A stretch of 64,000 bases of DNA from Pseudanabaena sp. Salubria-1 (lineage in GTDB: Bacteria > Cyanobacteriota > Cyanobacteriia > Pseudanabaenales > Pseudanabaenaceae), in contig JALQCR010000002.1 in assembly GCA_023336205.1 (NCBI GenBank), positions 229,978-293,977 on the forward strand. The letters run 5' to 3'. Below the pieces are notes generated by a model. The model saw nothing but the letters and a program-made list of their open reading frames with translations, did no database searches and was not told where the DNA came from. Both the position numbers and the translations under genes were made by a program. Shown piece after piece: positions 49,701 to 58,929 of this stretch (its first letter is position 1; the number at the start of each line of letters is the position of its first letter).

Positions 49701-52434
49701 ATTGTTTCAAGATATACCTTGTTACAATTCCCGACAATATTTACCCCGCAAGGGGACGGAAACACTGGTGTTCGCGCTACACTGTGCGAACATAATCGTA
49801 TTCCCGACAATATTTACCCCGCAAGGGGACGGAAACTCTTTTGTGTCCCAATCAAGATTTTCATTTGTCTTACGCATTCCCGACAATATTTACCCCGCAA
49901 GGGGACGGAAACCAAGAGTTGTATGATTACTACCTCGGTGTCGAGCTAATTCCCGACAATATTTACCCCGCAAGGGGACGGAAACAGTATTCAGTAAGTC
50001 GCTTAAAAATCATATCTCTACCATTCCCGACAATATTTACCCCGCAAGGGGACGGAAACTGTAGATGCACCAGTAGTTAGCTGGGCTGATGGCAAGTGAT
50101 TCCCGACAATATTTACCCCGCAAGGGGACGGAAACACACGGCGATCGCTTCTGTAGCGCCGCCCATCAATGGCGATATTCCCGACAATATTTACCCCGCA
50201 AGGGGACGGAAACTGAGTTAATACGCAAGAACCCAGAACTAGGCAATAGCATTCCCGACAATATTTACCCCGCAAGGGGACGGAAACGCTCGACAATCTT
50301 GTTGGCACTCTTCCAAGCTTCAAGATTCCCGACAATATTTACCCCGCAAGGGGACGGAAACATGTATATTAGGGTTGACATTAAGAAGCACTACCCTAAC
50401 GCTATTCCCGACAATATTTACCCCGCAAGGGGACGGAAACACAATAGACGTAGAGATAAACGATTCAGTATTGAAATTCCCGACAATATTTACCCCGCAA
50501 GGGGACGGAAACGCAGACATGGCGGCGAACGACTCAGACAAAGATAATGCTATTCCCGACAATATTTACCCCGCAAGGGGACGGAAACCATCAAATTCTG
50601 CGAAAGCCGCCTTTGCTTGATCTCCGAAATTCCCGACAATATTTACCCCGCAAGGGGACGGAAACTAAGAGCATCTGCCAATTTTTGACATCGCGAAGAT
50701 ACTCAAATTCCCGACAATATTTACCCCGCAAGGGGACGGAAACATTAATACTCCTCTCAGCACTAAACTTCTCAGGATACCTTATTCCCGACAATATTTA
50801 CCCCGCAAGGGGACGGAAACCCACAATGACCAGAATGTGTATGTGTAAACACAACTAGAATTCCCGACAATATTTACCCCGCAAGGGGACGGAAACTCTC
50901 TGCTTGAAACATTGGGAGTTACTGGATAGGATTATTCCCGACAATATTTACCCCGCAAGGGGACGGAAACTTGGGATGTTACGATCTACAAACCAGCCAT
51001 CAGTGCATTCCCGACAATATTTACCCCGCAAGGGGACGGAAACGCTGACTCATTGTTGATTGGTAAGGGTCATTTCGCTGGATTCCCGACAATATTTACC
51101 CCGCAAGGGGACGGAAACGCTTGTAGCAGGGCTACATAGTTGTTGATTGCGTCTTATTCCCGACAATATTTACCCCGCAAGGGGACGGAAACCTCCTTCG
51201 TGGATAGTATTGTATGAATTTGACCGCTATCTAATTCCCGACAATATTTACCCCGCAAGGGGACGGAAACAACAGGCACTACTTATGCTCAGTTACTGGA
51301 GTTTCTTTTATTCCCGACAATATTTACCCCGCAAGGGGACGGAAACTGTAGTCAGTATAGCATAGAAGAGAGTGGGCATTTTAATTCCCGACAATATTTA
51401 CCCCGCAAGGGGACGGAAACTGTGCTTGTTCATAAGTTGAATCTTGATGACTGGAAGTATTCCCGACAATATTTACCCCGCAAGGGGACGGAAACCTTGT
51501 GCCTTGATAGCACCAAGAAACAACTGCGGGATAATTCCCGACAATATTTACCCCGCAAGGGGACGGAAACTAGGTTCTTGTCAGCAAACCAATGCAGTTT
51601 AGCAAACTATTCCCGACAATATTTACCCCGCAAGGGGACGGAAACGGGTTCTTGTAGATTGCTTTAGCGTTAAGTTCGATCAAAATTCCCGACAATATTT
51701 ACCCCGCAAGGGGACGGAAACTGCTCTACCAGAAAAAGTGGTTTCATGACTAATACTCATTCCCGACAATATTTACCCCGCAAGGGGACGGAAACGGAAG
51801 TTAGTTGTTTTGTAAGCATAAGGCGGCAGTCTATTCCCGACAATATTTACCCCGCAAGGGGACGGAAACCATGAGCATTCAATGCAGTCACAGATTCAGT
51901 AGTGAGATTCCCGACAATATTTACCCCGCAAGGGGACGGAAACTGCTCTTTGCATAGAGCCTTGAGAGCTACAACTGTCATTCCCGACAATATTTACCCC
52001 GCAAGGGGACGGAAACACTGAAACTCATACTTGTTAATCAACATCGTCCTTACATTCCCGACAATATTTACCCCGCAAGGGGACGGAAACTGTATCGCTA
52101 AGTGAGTATGTGTGCTAGTAAGTGAGGTATTCCCGACAATATTTACCCCGCAAGGGGACGGAAACCGCCAGTAGCCTTAACGACTGCCCCGCGCTGAGCA
52201 GGAGTATTCCCGACAATATTTACCCCGCAAGGGGACGGAAACGTCAGGCAGTGCAGTTCTAACACGACCTTCGTAACCCATAATTCCCGACAATATTTAC
52301 CCCGCAAGGGGACGGAAACACTAAGGCATCATATTCAGCAGAGACAACACTATGCATTCCCGACAATATTTACCCCGCAAGGGGACGGAAACACTTAGAC
52401 TATCCCTAGAAACTCATCAAAGAAACTAAAACCC

Positions 52435-52809
52435 ATGGTTAATAAAGAACTAGACCCCATCAGAGAAAATCGGATTGTCTATGAAATAGTAGTTGATGCC
52501 TACGACGAAGCAGAAAGAGCAATGGGTTGGTACTGCCATCTCCAGGATAAAATCAGTTTCCCATTCCTTGGGATATGGAAGAAAACAAACAAAACAGGCA
52601 CGATTATCGCAAAAGAAATTGAAGTATTAGGCATGGCTTCAGAAGAAGATTGTGAAAGCAATATGTATGTCGAAGTAGCCTATATTGGCGACAAAGACGA
52701 CACCTTTACCGCAAAACTCTCAGACATCGAAGCGATTAATCCAGATGCAGACACCGAAGAAGCGATCGCAGACTGGAAATACTGGGTAGATATGGATTAT
52801 GGGTTTTAG
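52435..52809 (+). CDS. CcbP-like putative calcium-binding protein
   Basis: 124 residues, very acidic. YEIVVDAYDEAERAMGWYCHLQDKISFPF and the ending EEAIADWKYWVDMDYGF match a family of cyanobacterial calcium-binding proteins (CcbP) that also recur beside CRISPR arrays. The gene starts 42 bp after the last repeat with no visible terminator, so transcripts from the array could read into it. Confidence 0.65.
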   Translation: MVNKELDPIRENRIVYEIVVDAYDEAERAMGWYCHLQDKISFPFLGIWKKTNKTGTIIAKEIEVLGMASEEDCESNMYVEVAYIGDKDDTFTAKLSDIEAINPDADTEEAIADWKYWVDMDYGF

Positions 52810-52844
52810 GCATAGCAATCAATATAGAAAGAAACAAAAAGAAA

Positions 52845-53975
52845 ATGTCACCCTCGAAAATATCAGTTATCGGCTCATGGGCAGATAAGACGGAACTCAT
52901 TGGCATCACCCTAACCTTAAGGCCAAACAACGACATCATCCTACAACCCAACTACACAACAGGACTGCACGCATGGTTCCTGCATCAAGTTAAAGCCAGC
53001 GATCCCACGCTTTCCGCATACCTCCACGACGGCCAGTCCGAAAAAGCATTTACTATCTCACCTCTCAACGGCAAACTCGAACCAAAAAATCAACATCTGG
53101 TTGCCAAAGCAAATCATACTTACACATGGACAATTTCAGCCTTATCAAAACCAGTATGTGACTGGTTAAAAACATGGTGCGATCGCCCACCTAGAGCGCT
53201 CGAGCTTTATGCAGGTAAATTTGCGATCGCGCAAATAGAAATCACCCTATCCCCCACCACATATAACAAGCTCTGGTCAGCAAACCTAACACCCCAATCA
53301 AACTTCACCCTCACCTTCCTTAGCCCGACCAGTTTTCGACAAAAACAACATCACCTACCCTTACCCATCCCCACCAATATCTTCCATAGCTATCTCCGTC
53401 GCTGGAATGACTTTGCGCCTGAAGCTTTTTCGCAAGCCGAATTTCTGCAATGGATCGAACAAATCATTTATGTCACTAATTATGATCTTATCTGTATCAA
53501 AGTTGCTGTCGCCAAACAAGGCTATGTGACAGGATTTATTGGTAATGTCGAATTTGGCATTGATCGCAAGGCAAGTCAAAATCCAGATTTTGAGAGGCTT
53601 CTATATGCACTGATTCAACTCGCACCCTATTGCAGCACAGGGCATAAAACCCCGTTTGGACTAGGACAAACAAGACTGATTCCTAAGAATGAAACCAGAG
53701 ACGGCAAAAATGAGCAGGAAATAATTCCCGCAACCCCTATTCAAGAACATTTAATGCAGAGGATTAATGAACTAACGAATCTCTTTCTGCAAACAAAAAA
53801 AAGGCAAGGAGGCGATCGCGCTCAAAACACTGCGACAGTCTGGGCAACTATCTTAGCAAGGTATGAAGTAGGAGAAAGCTTAAAAGCAATCGCGATCGAC
53901 CTCGATATGCCCTATGAAACAGTCAGAAAATATGCCCAAACTGCGCGTAAGGTGATCGCAAATTTAGAAACATAA
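52845..53975 (+). CDS. cas6: crRNA-processing endoribonuclease Cas6 with C-terminal HTH extension
   Basis: 376 residues. Two RAMP-like halves are seen; the C-terminal glycine-rich loop is in CSTGHKTPFGLGQTRL (about residues 264-279). Cas6 cuts repeats to leave the 8-base 5' tag. The last 90 residues are an extension ending in LKAIAIDLDMPYETVRKYAQTARK, a good helix-turn-helix. That part is not needed for catalysis and might bind DNA. Start at 52845; 35 bp after the CcbP-like gene. Ends one base before the stop of the convergent SDR. Confidence 0.85.
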   Translation: MSPSKISVIGSWADKTELIGITLTLRPNNDIILQPNYTTGLHAWFLHQVKASDPTLSAYLHDGQSEKAFTISPLNGKLEPKNQHLVAKANHTYTWTISALSKPVCDWLKTWCDRPPRALELYAGKFAIAQIEITLSPTTYNKLWSANLTPQSNFTLTFLSPTSFRQKQHHLPLPIPTNIFHSYLRRWNDFAPEAFSQAEFLQWIEQIIYVTNYDLICIKVAVAKQGYVTGFIGNVEFGIDRKASQNPDFERLLYALIQLAPYCSTGHKTPFGLGQTRLIPKNETRDGKNEQEIIPATPIQEHLMQRINELTNLFLQTKKRQGGDRAQNTATVWATILARYEVGESLKAIAIDLDMPYETVRKYAQTARKVIANLET

Positions 53976-54711
53976 TTAAATTTTGGGAGACTTGAGAACA
54001 GTTAGCAAGAGAACCCACCAAGGCACTCGCAGATCAGGAATGAATTTAGCTTTAGATTTTAAACTTGGTAAACTCTGAGCCAATAAAAATCTAAGAGAGC
54101 GTAAAGAAACAGGACGATGCTGCTCTTCATCAACTATTCCATAGCGTACCGCAAGTTCTGCCACAATCTGAAGCTTGCCCGTTCGCCTCATCAGATCTGG
54201 ATCGTTATTTAGAGCAGCAATTACCCTACCAACAAATAAAGGAGTTTCCCAATTAAACTTATCCGAGATCGCCGCCACACCAAGATTACTCTCCTTACCC
54301 TCAAGGCTTTCATCCGCCAACTGATGAAACTGTTCAGTGCCGACAATCCCCGGCCAAAGTGAAATCGAAGCAACATTAAAAGGTTTGAGTTCGATCGCCA
54401 TCTCAGCCGCAAGGCGATCGCAAGCAGATTTACCAGTACCATAGGCAACACCAAAAATGGGAGCTAATCCACCCCAAGAAGAAATCGTGACGATTAAGCC
54501 TTGTTTGCGTTGAGTCATCATCTTCGCAGCAAAATGACTTGCCACATAGTGACTTCGCAAACCAACTTGATTGCAAGCATCCCAAAGACTCAGATCTGCT
54601 TCCCAGAATGGTTTACCTTTTGCATCAATTAGCGATCGCACACCACCATAAGCATTATTTACCAAGAGATCCAATTGACCATTTTGTTCCCGATCAATTT
54701 GCTCAAATACA
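53976..54711 (-). pseudogene. Short-chain dehydrogenase, 5' end lost
   Basis: Open frame from the transposon edge: IPVFEQIDREQNGQLDLLVNNAYGG, then the catalytic region SSWGG...YGTGKSA (Ser, Tyr, Lys). The Rossmann N-terminus with the glycine motif, about 75 residues, is missing, cut exactly where the mobile element begins. A TTG at 54674 is not a real start. The rest of the gene is not on the other side of the element. Confidence 0.85.
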
Positions 54712-54840
54712 GGTATGGCGACGATTCGTTTAAAACTGTATCACGACAGGCTTAAAAGCAACATATAGCAATACTTTCAGCGATTGATTTGAGAAAGGTA
54801 CATGAACCGTTTTACAGCCGATCTTGAATCAAACCTTAGT

Positions 54841-54879
54841 TTGCATAGACAGAGTATTGGTCATACTCTGTCTATGCAA
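54841..54879. repeat. Perfect 17-bp palindrome
   Basis: TTGCATAGACAGAGTAT (54841-54857) pairs with 54863-54879 over 17 bp with a 5-base loop. The right arm recurs exactly at 13826-13842. Probably a dispersed palindromic element. Confidence 0.8.
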
Positions 54880-55417
54880 GTACTACACTCCAATTAGTTG
54901 CTACTTGCATAAGCAAAAAATCTTAGAAGTATATATTTTTTGATGAATCTTTAATAGCAACATAATAAAAGCTTTTTAATCAGCTTTATCGGTTTATCGC
55001 GATATCACTTTTTTATTTCGCAGACTTGCAAAGACTACTCAATTCAAATAAAGCTGCTTTTCAATCCTGATACGTTGTTCGATAGCTAAGAGGCTAATTT
55101 GCAAGAAATTGGCGTACTTTATAAAGCTGGAATATTTTGGATATCGAGCGTACTTTAATTGAGCTTGTTATTCGGAATATCTGTCACAACAGCACTAATA
55201 CATGAGGAGACAGTGTCGTAAATGGCTACAAAGTCACATACTAAATAACAGACTAAATATACTAATAAAGATGCATTTACCATACTTCCTAATACTTACT
55301 TTAATAGGTGTTTTTATACATCTTTTTGAACAAGATAAAGTGCTACAAGTCGATAAATCCCTGACGCAATGTGCCTAACGACTTCGCAGAAGATCTATCG
55401 ATCACAGAGGAAAGCAG
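54880..55417. other. Non-coding left interior of the outer element
   Basis: About 540 bp of AT-rich sequence without an open frame of note on either strand. It lies between the palindrome and the nested IS4-type element. Nothing recognisable was seen. Confidence 0.5.
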
Positions 55418-56718
55418 CTTAGTGGTGCAGAAAAGTCTGGAAAGGGTTGACAGGCATAGAATCTCAAAATGAGACAAGAGGAATAAAAAGGGCAAGAGAT
55501 GAGATACTCAAGTTCCTCAACAAAAGATCTTATACAAATGCCCCACCTATATCTTCAGCTACAAGAACAACTGCGTCAATGGCTCAAGCCAAAAGATAAG
55601 CGACATCTCCAAGGATTTGCGGAGGCAGTAGCCGCGATATTGCAATCAGGAAGGGCAAGTCTGAGTCATTGGTTGCCCTATTTGAGCCATCGAGAGTGCC
55701 AAGCCAGAAGTCAGATGGAAAGACTAAGCTACTTTGTGCATAATCCACATATCATCGCCGAGAGATTCTATAACCCATTGGTGAAGCACTTTCTCCAAGC
55801 ATTTGCAGGAGAATCGTTGGAACTAGCCTTAGACACAAGTATACTGTGGGATAAATTCTGTCTTATAGAAGTATGCTTGATTTGGGGAGGGAGGTCGATT
55901 ACTCTAGCTCAAGTAGTACTAGAGCATGGCAGCGCTACAGTTGGCTTTGAACATTATCGTCCCGTCTTAGAACAAGTACGCTCTCTATTGCCGCCACAAA
56001 GTACGGTGACCTTGCTTGCCGACCGAGGTTTTGAACATGGGGAATTAATCCGATGGTTACAGCAAAATCACTGGTCTTGGGCAATTCGCGCAAAGAGCGA
56101 TCTGCTAGTGACTCTGCCAACAGGTACAACCAAGCGTGTTGAACAACTGATACCTCCCGCAGAGCAAGCTTATCTAGTTCCCGATGTCACCGTACTCGGT
56201 GATGTTAATTGTCATTTAGCGACGGCTAACCTAGACATGGCTAACGGTTCATGGGCTGTCCTTAGCGATATTCCCCCTTCATTACAGACTTTTGCTCTCT
56301 ATGGCAAACGCTTTGGTGGAATCGAACCCCATTTTAAAGACTATAAGTCGGCGGCTTTTAATGTTGTTAGCTCTCATCTCCGTGATGCTCAAGCTCTTAC
56401 CTGTTTATTTATGCTCCTTGCCACGGCTAACCTGATTGCTGTAATTCTTGGCATAATGTTGGTGCGTTTGGGGCAAAGGGCTGCGATTGATTGGCACGAT
56501 CATCGCGGCTTGAGTTTTCTGCAACTCGGTCTCCGTCAGCTTCACACTCTTCTTTACCAACAAAAATCTCTTCCTATTTTGCAGATTTTGCCTAGAACTA
56601 ATCCTCCTCCTGCCTCTGCTTCTATTGCTAAACGCGAAAAGTTAGATTTTCGTATCGAATTTGCCCGTATTACCATTGTCTCATCTTGAGACTCCCATGA
56701 GTTTTCTGCACCACTAAG
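55418..56718 (+). mobile_element. IS4-family-like insertion sequence (1301 bp)
   Basis: Ends CTTAGTGGTGCAGAAAA and its complement are inverted. A 9-bp target duplication GGAAAGCAG is at 55409-55417 and 56719-56727. It is nested in the outer element. Confidence 0.92.
55499..56689 (+). CDS. IS4-like DDE transposase
   Basis: 396 residues. Asp in LALDTSILWD, Asp in LADRGFEHGEL and Glu in RFGGIEPHFKDYKSAAF fit the DDE triad of IS4-like enzymes. It appears full length. Not related closely to the other two transposases here. Confidence 0.88.
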   Translation: MRYSSSSTKDLIQMPHLYLQLQEQLRQWLKPKDKRHLQGFAEAVAAILQSGRASLSHWLPYLSHRECQARSQMERLSYFVHNPHIIAERFYNPLVKHFLQAFAGESLELALDTSILWDKFCLIEVCLIWGGRSITLAQVVLEHGSATVGFEHYRPVLEQVRSLLPPQSTVTLLADRGFEHGELIRWLQQNHWSWAIRAKSDLLVTLPTGTTKRVEQLIPPAEQAYLVPDVTVLGDVNCHLATANLDMANGSWAVLSDIPPSLQTFALYGKRFGGIEPHFKDYKSAAFNVVSSHLRDAQALTCLFMLLATANLIAVILGIMLVRLGQRAAIDWHDHRGLSFLQLGLRQLHTLLYQQKSLPILQILPRTNPPPASASIAKREKLDFRIEFARITIVSS

Positions 56719-56803
56719 GGAAAGCAGTCTTGAAACCAAGGACATATCCTCACAACTTAGGAAAATCAAAATGAGAAAGAATGAAACCACATGAATGACA
56801 ATT

Positions 56804-56949
56804 CTCTATAGGTGTTTCAGGGAGATCAAACATAATAAACGACTCAATGTTTTTAGCCTCAGATATCGCAGACCTCTGAGGCTAAAAACATTGTGCTTTA
56901 AACATTTCAGCCATTTAAGCTAAAGCACCTCCCCGAAACTCTTATAGAG
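56804..56949. repeat. MITE-like element (146 bp) inside the outer transposon
   Basis: Ends CTCTATAGGTGTTTCAGGGAG and its inverted counterpart CTCCCCGAAACTCTTATAGAG match at most positions. Inside is a second hairpin: AATGTTTTTAGCCTCAG (56846-56862) with CTGAGGCTAAAAACATT (56876-56892). No coding capacity. Confidence 0.6.
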
Positions 56950-57073
56950 CCTATCGCTTTAGATGAAATGTAAAAATGTTCATGCACCTTCCTCAAATCA
57001 ATCACTGAAAGTATTGCTATATATTGCTTTTAAGCCTGTCGTGATACAGTTTTACACGAATCGTTGCCATACC

Positions 57074-57282
57074 CGTATAGCGCTTGGGGCTGGACTATCA
57101 GTTTTTGTAGCTGTGGTTGGGCTTGCGGCTGTAGTAGGTGTAGTGGTAGTTGCAGTGTTATTAGCTTGAGGGGCGCAACCAGAAGCAAATAAGCTCACAC
57201 CAACGACAAATGCGGAGAGTTTAGCAAGCGCTTGAATGGGCGATTTCTGAAATTGACTAAAAAGAATAGTTGTAAACATCAA
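57074..57282 (-). pseudogene. ssuA: ssuA-like substrate-binding lipoprotein, only the N-terminus left
   Basis: The product begins with a lipoprotein signal (LSAFVVGVSLFASGC, lipobox Cys near residue 36) and a Thr/Ala/Pro-rich linker, then runs into the transposon and stops at 57052. The binding domain is absent. Its place as last gene of an ssu operon makes SsuA the best guess; the surviving part alone cannot prove it. Confidence 0.6.
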
Positions 57283-57327
57283 ATGGACTCCTCACGGGTA
57301 AAATTAAAAATGCACGAAAAATGTGTG

Positions 57328-57858
57328 TTAGTGCTTTACAGCTTTGACCAAAGTCTCCAAAGAATTCTTCAATCTTTGATCGATTTCTTCTTCGAGAATT
57401 ACAGTCTGGTTTTCGCTCCAAGTTACTTGCTTATCCACGGCATAGACTACACCGAGAATATGACGCGCTCCCAATTCGGCTAACACAGGTTTGAGAGTGA
57501 AGTCGATCGCTAATAAATGGGCGATCGTGCCGCCAGTGGCGATGGGCAGAATTACCTTGTTGGATAAAGCCTTTTGCGGTAATAAATCTAGAAAAGTTTT
57601 GAGTAACCCAGTATAAGAAGCCTTATAAATTGGGGTGGAGATAATCACCGCATCAGCTTCTGCTAGTAAAGCCTTGATTGGCTCTAGGTTAGGGCTGTTG
57701 TACTTGCCAAACACCAAATCTTCGGCGGGTAAATCGCGCACTGAGATCAGGTCTGTTTTTACGCCTTGTTCATTGAGTAAGGCGATCGCGTATTCCAAAA
57801 TGCCTTGCGATCGCGAAGGTGCAGAAGGGCTTCCATTAATTAAGAGAATATTAGTCAT
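57328..57858 (-). CDS. ssuE: NADPH-dependent FMN reductase SsuE
   Basis: 176 residues, flavodoxin-like. The phosphate-binding loop INGSPSAPSRSQ is at the start and STPIYKASYTGLLKTFLDLLP follows, as in SsuE. It supplies FMNH2 to SsuD for release of sulfite from alkanesulfonates. Sits 42 bp after ssuB on the same strand. Confidence 0.85.
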   Translation of the reverse strand: MTNILLINGSPSAPSRSQGILEYAIALLNEQGVKTDLISVRDLPAEDLVFGKYNSPNLEPIKALLAEADAVIISTPIYKASYTGLLKTFLDLLPQKALSNKVILPIATGGTIAHLLAIDFTLKPVLAELGARHILGVVYAVDKQVTWSENQTVILEEEIDQRLKNSLETLVKAVKH

Positions 57859-57900
57859 GATTCAAAATAAAAATTAAATTGAGGGATAGATTCGATGGAT

Positions 57901-58680
57901 TTAGGCGGCATTTAACTGGAGGTCAAAATCATGATGACCTTTATTATTTCCCATGACACGATCGCGGATGCGATCAACGAGAGAAGCAAATTCAGCATTA
58001 CCCCTTGCTCTGGGTCGGGGTAAGTCAATCTTCACATCCAACACAACTCGACCTTCTTCGAGTAGAATTACTCGATCGCCTAGGGCAACAGCTTCTTCGA
58101 CATCGTGGGTAATTAAGAAAGCGGTGAATTGTTGCTCTTGCCAAAGATTTTCTAAAAGCCTCTGCATCTCAATGCGAGTTAAGGCATCAAGAGCGCCTAA
58201 AGGCTCATCTAGCAGGAGTAAACGCGGATTGCTTACCAAAGCTCTGGCAAGGGCTACTCTTTGTTTCTGCCCACCTGATAGAGTGGATGGATATTCTTTT
58301 GCTTTGGGCGCTAATCCCACATGGTGCAGCACTTCCATAGCTTTGGAGCGTGAATCTTTTGTCAGTCCCAGACGCACGTTATCGAGTACCTTTTGCCAAG
58401 GTAAAAGACGAGAGTCCTGAAACATGATTTTGATTTCTGGATGGAGAGAAGTCGTTATTTGCTCATCGAGAAAGATGCGACCACTGGAAATCTTTTCTAA
58501 TCCTGCAATCAGTCGTAACAGGGTAGTTTTGCCACAACCACTACGACCAACAATCGTCACAAATTCGCCTGCATTGATGTTCAAATTCAGATCATGCAAT
58601 ACGGCATGATTTCCAAAGCTTTTTTCTAGATTTTCAACCTTTAAGCTGATTCCATCAACAGTTGCTACAGATACAGTCAT
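57901..58680 (-). CDS. ssuB: Alkanesulfonate ABC transporter ATP-binding protein SsuB
   Basis: 259 residues. Walker A GRSGCGKTT, signature LSGGQKQR, Walker B LLLLDEP and the switch His in ITHDVEEA are all intact. It powers uptake by SsuC. The subfamily (SsuB/TauB) is inferred from operon context. Confidence 0.87.
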   Translation of the reverse strand: MTVSVATVDGISLKVENLEKSFGNHAVLHDLNLNINAGEFVTIVGRSGCGKTTLLRLIAGLEKISSGRIFLDEQITTSLHPEIKIMFQDSRLLPWQKVLDNVRLGLTKDSRSKAMEVLHHVGLAPKAKEYPSTLSGGQKQRVALARALVSNPRLLLLDEPLGALDALTRIEMQRLLENLWQEQQFTAFLITHDVEEAVALGDRVILLEEGRVVLDVKIDLPRPRARGNAEFASLVDRIRDRVMGNNKGHHDFDLQLNAA

Positions 58681-58929
58681 AGCCTTTATCTCCTAGATTT
58701 AATTTATAAATTTCTCGACAGCAACCTTTAGGCTGAGGCATAGGAAGGATGCCATTGCAGCAAAATTGATTCTAAAAATCGGGCTGCGACATCAGCTAGT
58801 TTGCCAAGTAAGGCATAGAGGAGAATCGCAAATACCACCACATCGGTTTGCAAAAATTCCCTTGCATTCATCGCCAGATAGCCAATCCCTGAATCAGAGG
58901 CGATCGTCTCGGCAACAATTAGGGTTAAC

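Larger units (their letters stand above)
40289..52392 (+). CRISPR. CRISPR array with about 160 repeats
   Basis: The repeat is 37 bp, begins ATTCCCGACAATATTTAC and ends GGGGACGGAAAC, with a CCCC-GCAA-GGGG tetraloop hairpin. By eye I count about 160 copies with spacers of about 35-43 bp. Nearly all repeats look identical, including the last one; one copy lacks a T (43711-43746). Leader, cas1 and cas2 are at the left end, cas6 at the right. Many spacers contain GCGATCGC. Short frames in the array are translations of the repeat and are not genes. Confidence 0.98.
54712..57073. mobile_element. Transposon-like element with about 100-bp inverted ends, containing another IS
   Basis: The left end (GGTATGGCGACGATTCGT...) and the right end are imperfect inverted repeats for about 100 bases with around one mismatch in ten. 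Without the nested IS it is about 1.05 kb. No transposase of its own is visible, so it may be non-autonomous or decayed. The flanks belong to different genes, so this is not a simple insertion site. Confidence 0.75.

Noticed and set aside
40654..51667. Dozens of 60-180 residue open frames on both strands of the array
   Set aside because: They are translations of the repeat (PTIFTPQGDGN, SRQYLPRKGTET, IPDNIYPARGRK) with spacer sequence between, not genes.
1..53975. A type III-E style (Craspase) link between the TPR-CHAT proteins and the CRISPR system
   Set aside because: No fused Cas7-11 (gRAMP) gene is present. The CHAT cluster is about 10 kb from the cas genes with unrelated genes between, and its proteins appear exported.
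53976..54674. SDR gene taken as complete from a TTG start
   Set aside because: The frame stays open to the transposon edge and the nucleotide-binding N-terminus is missing, so it is a truncated gene.
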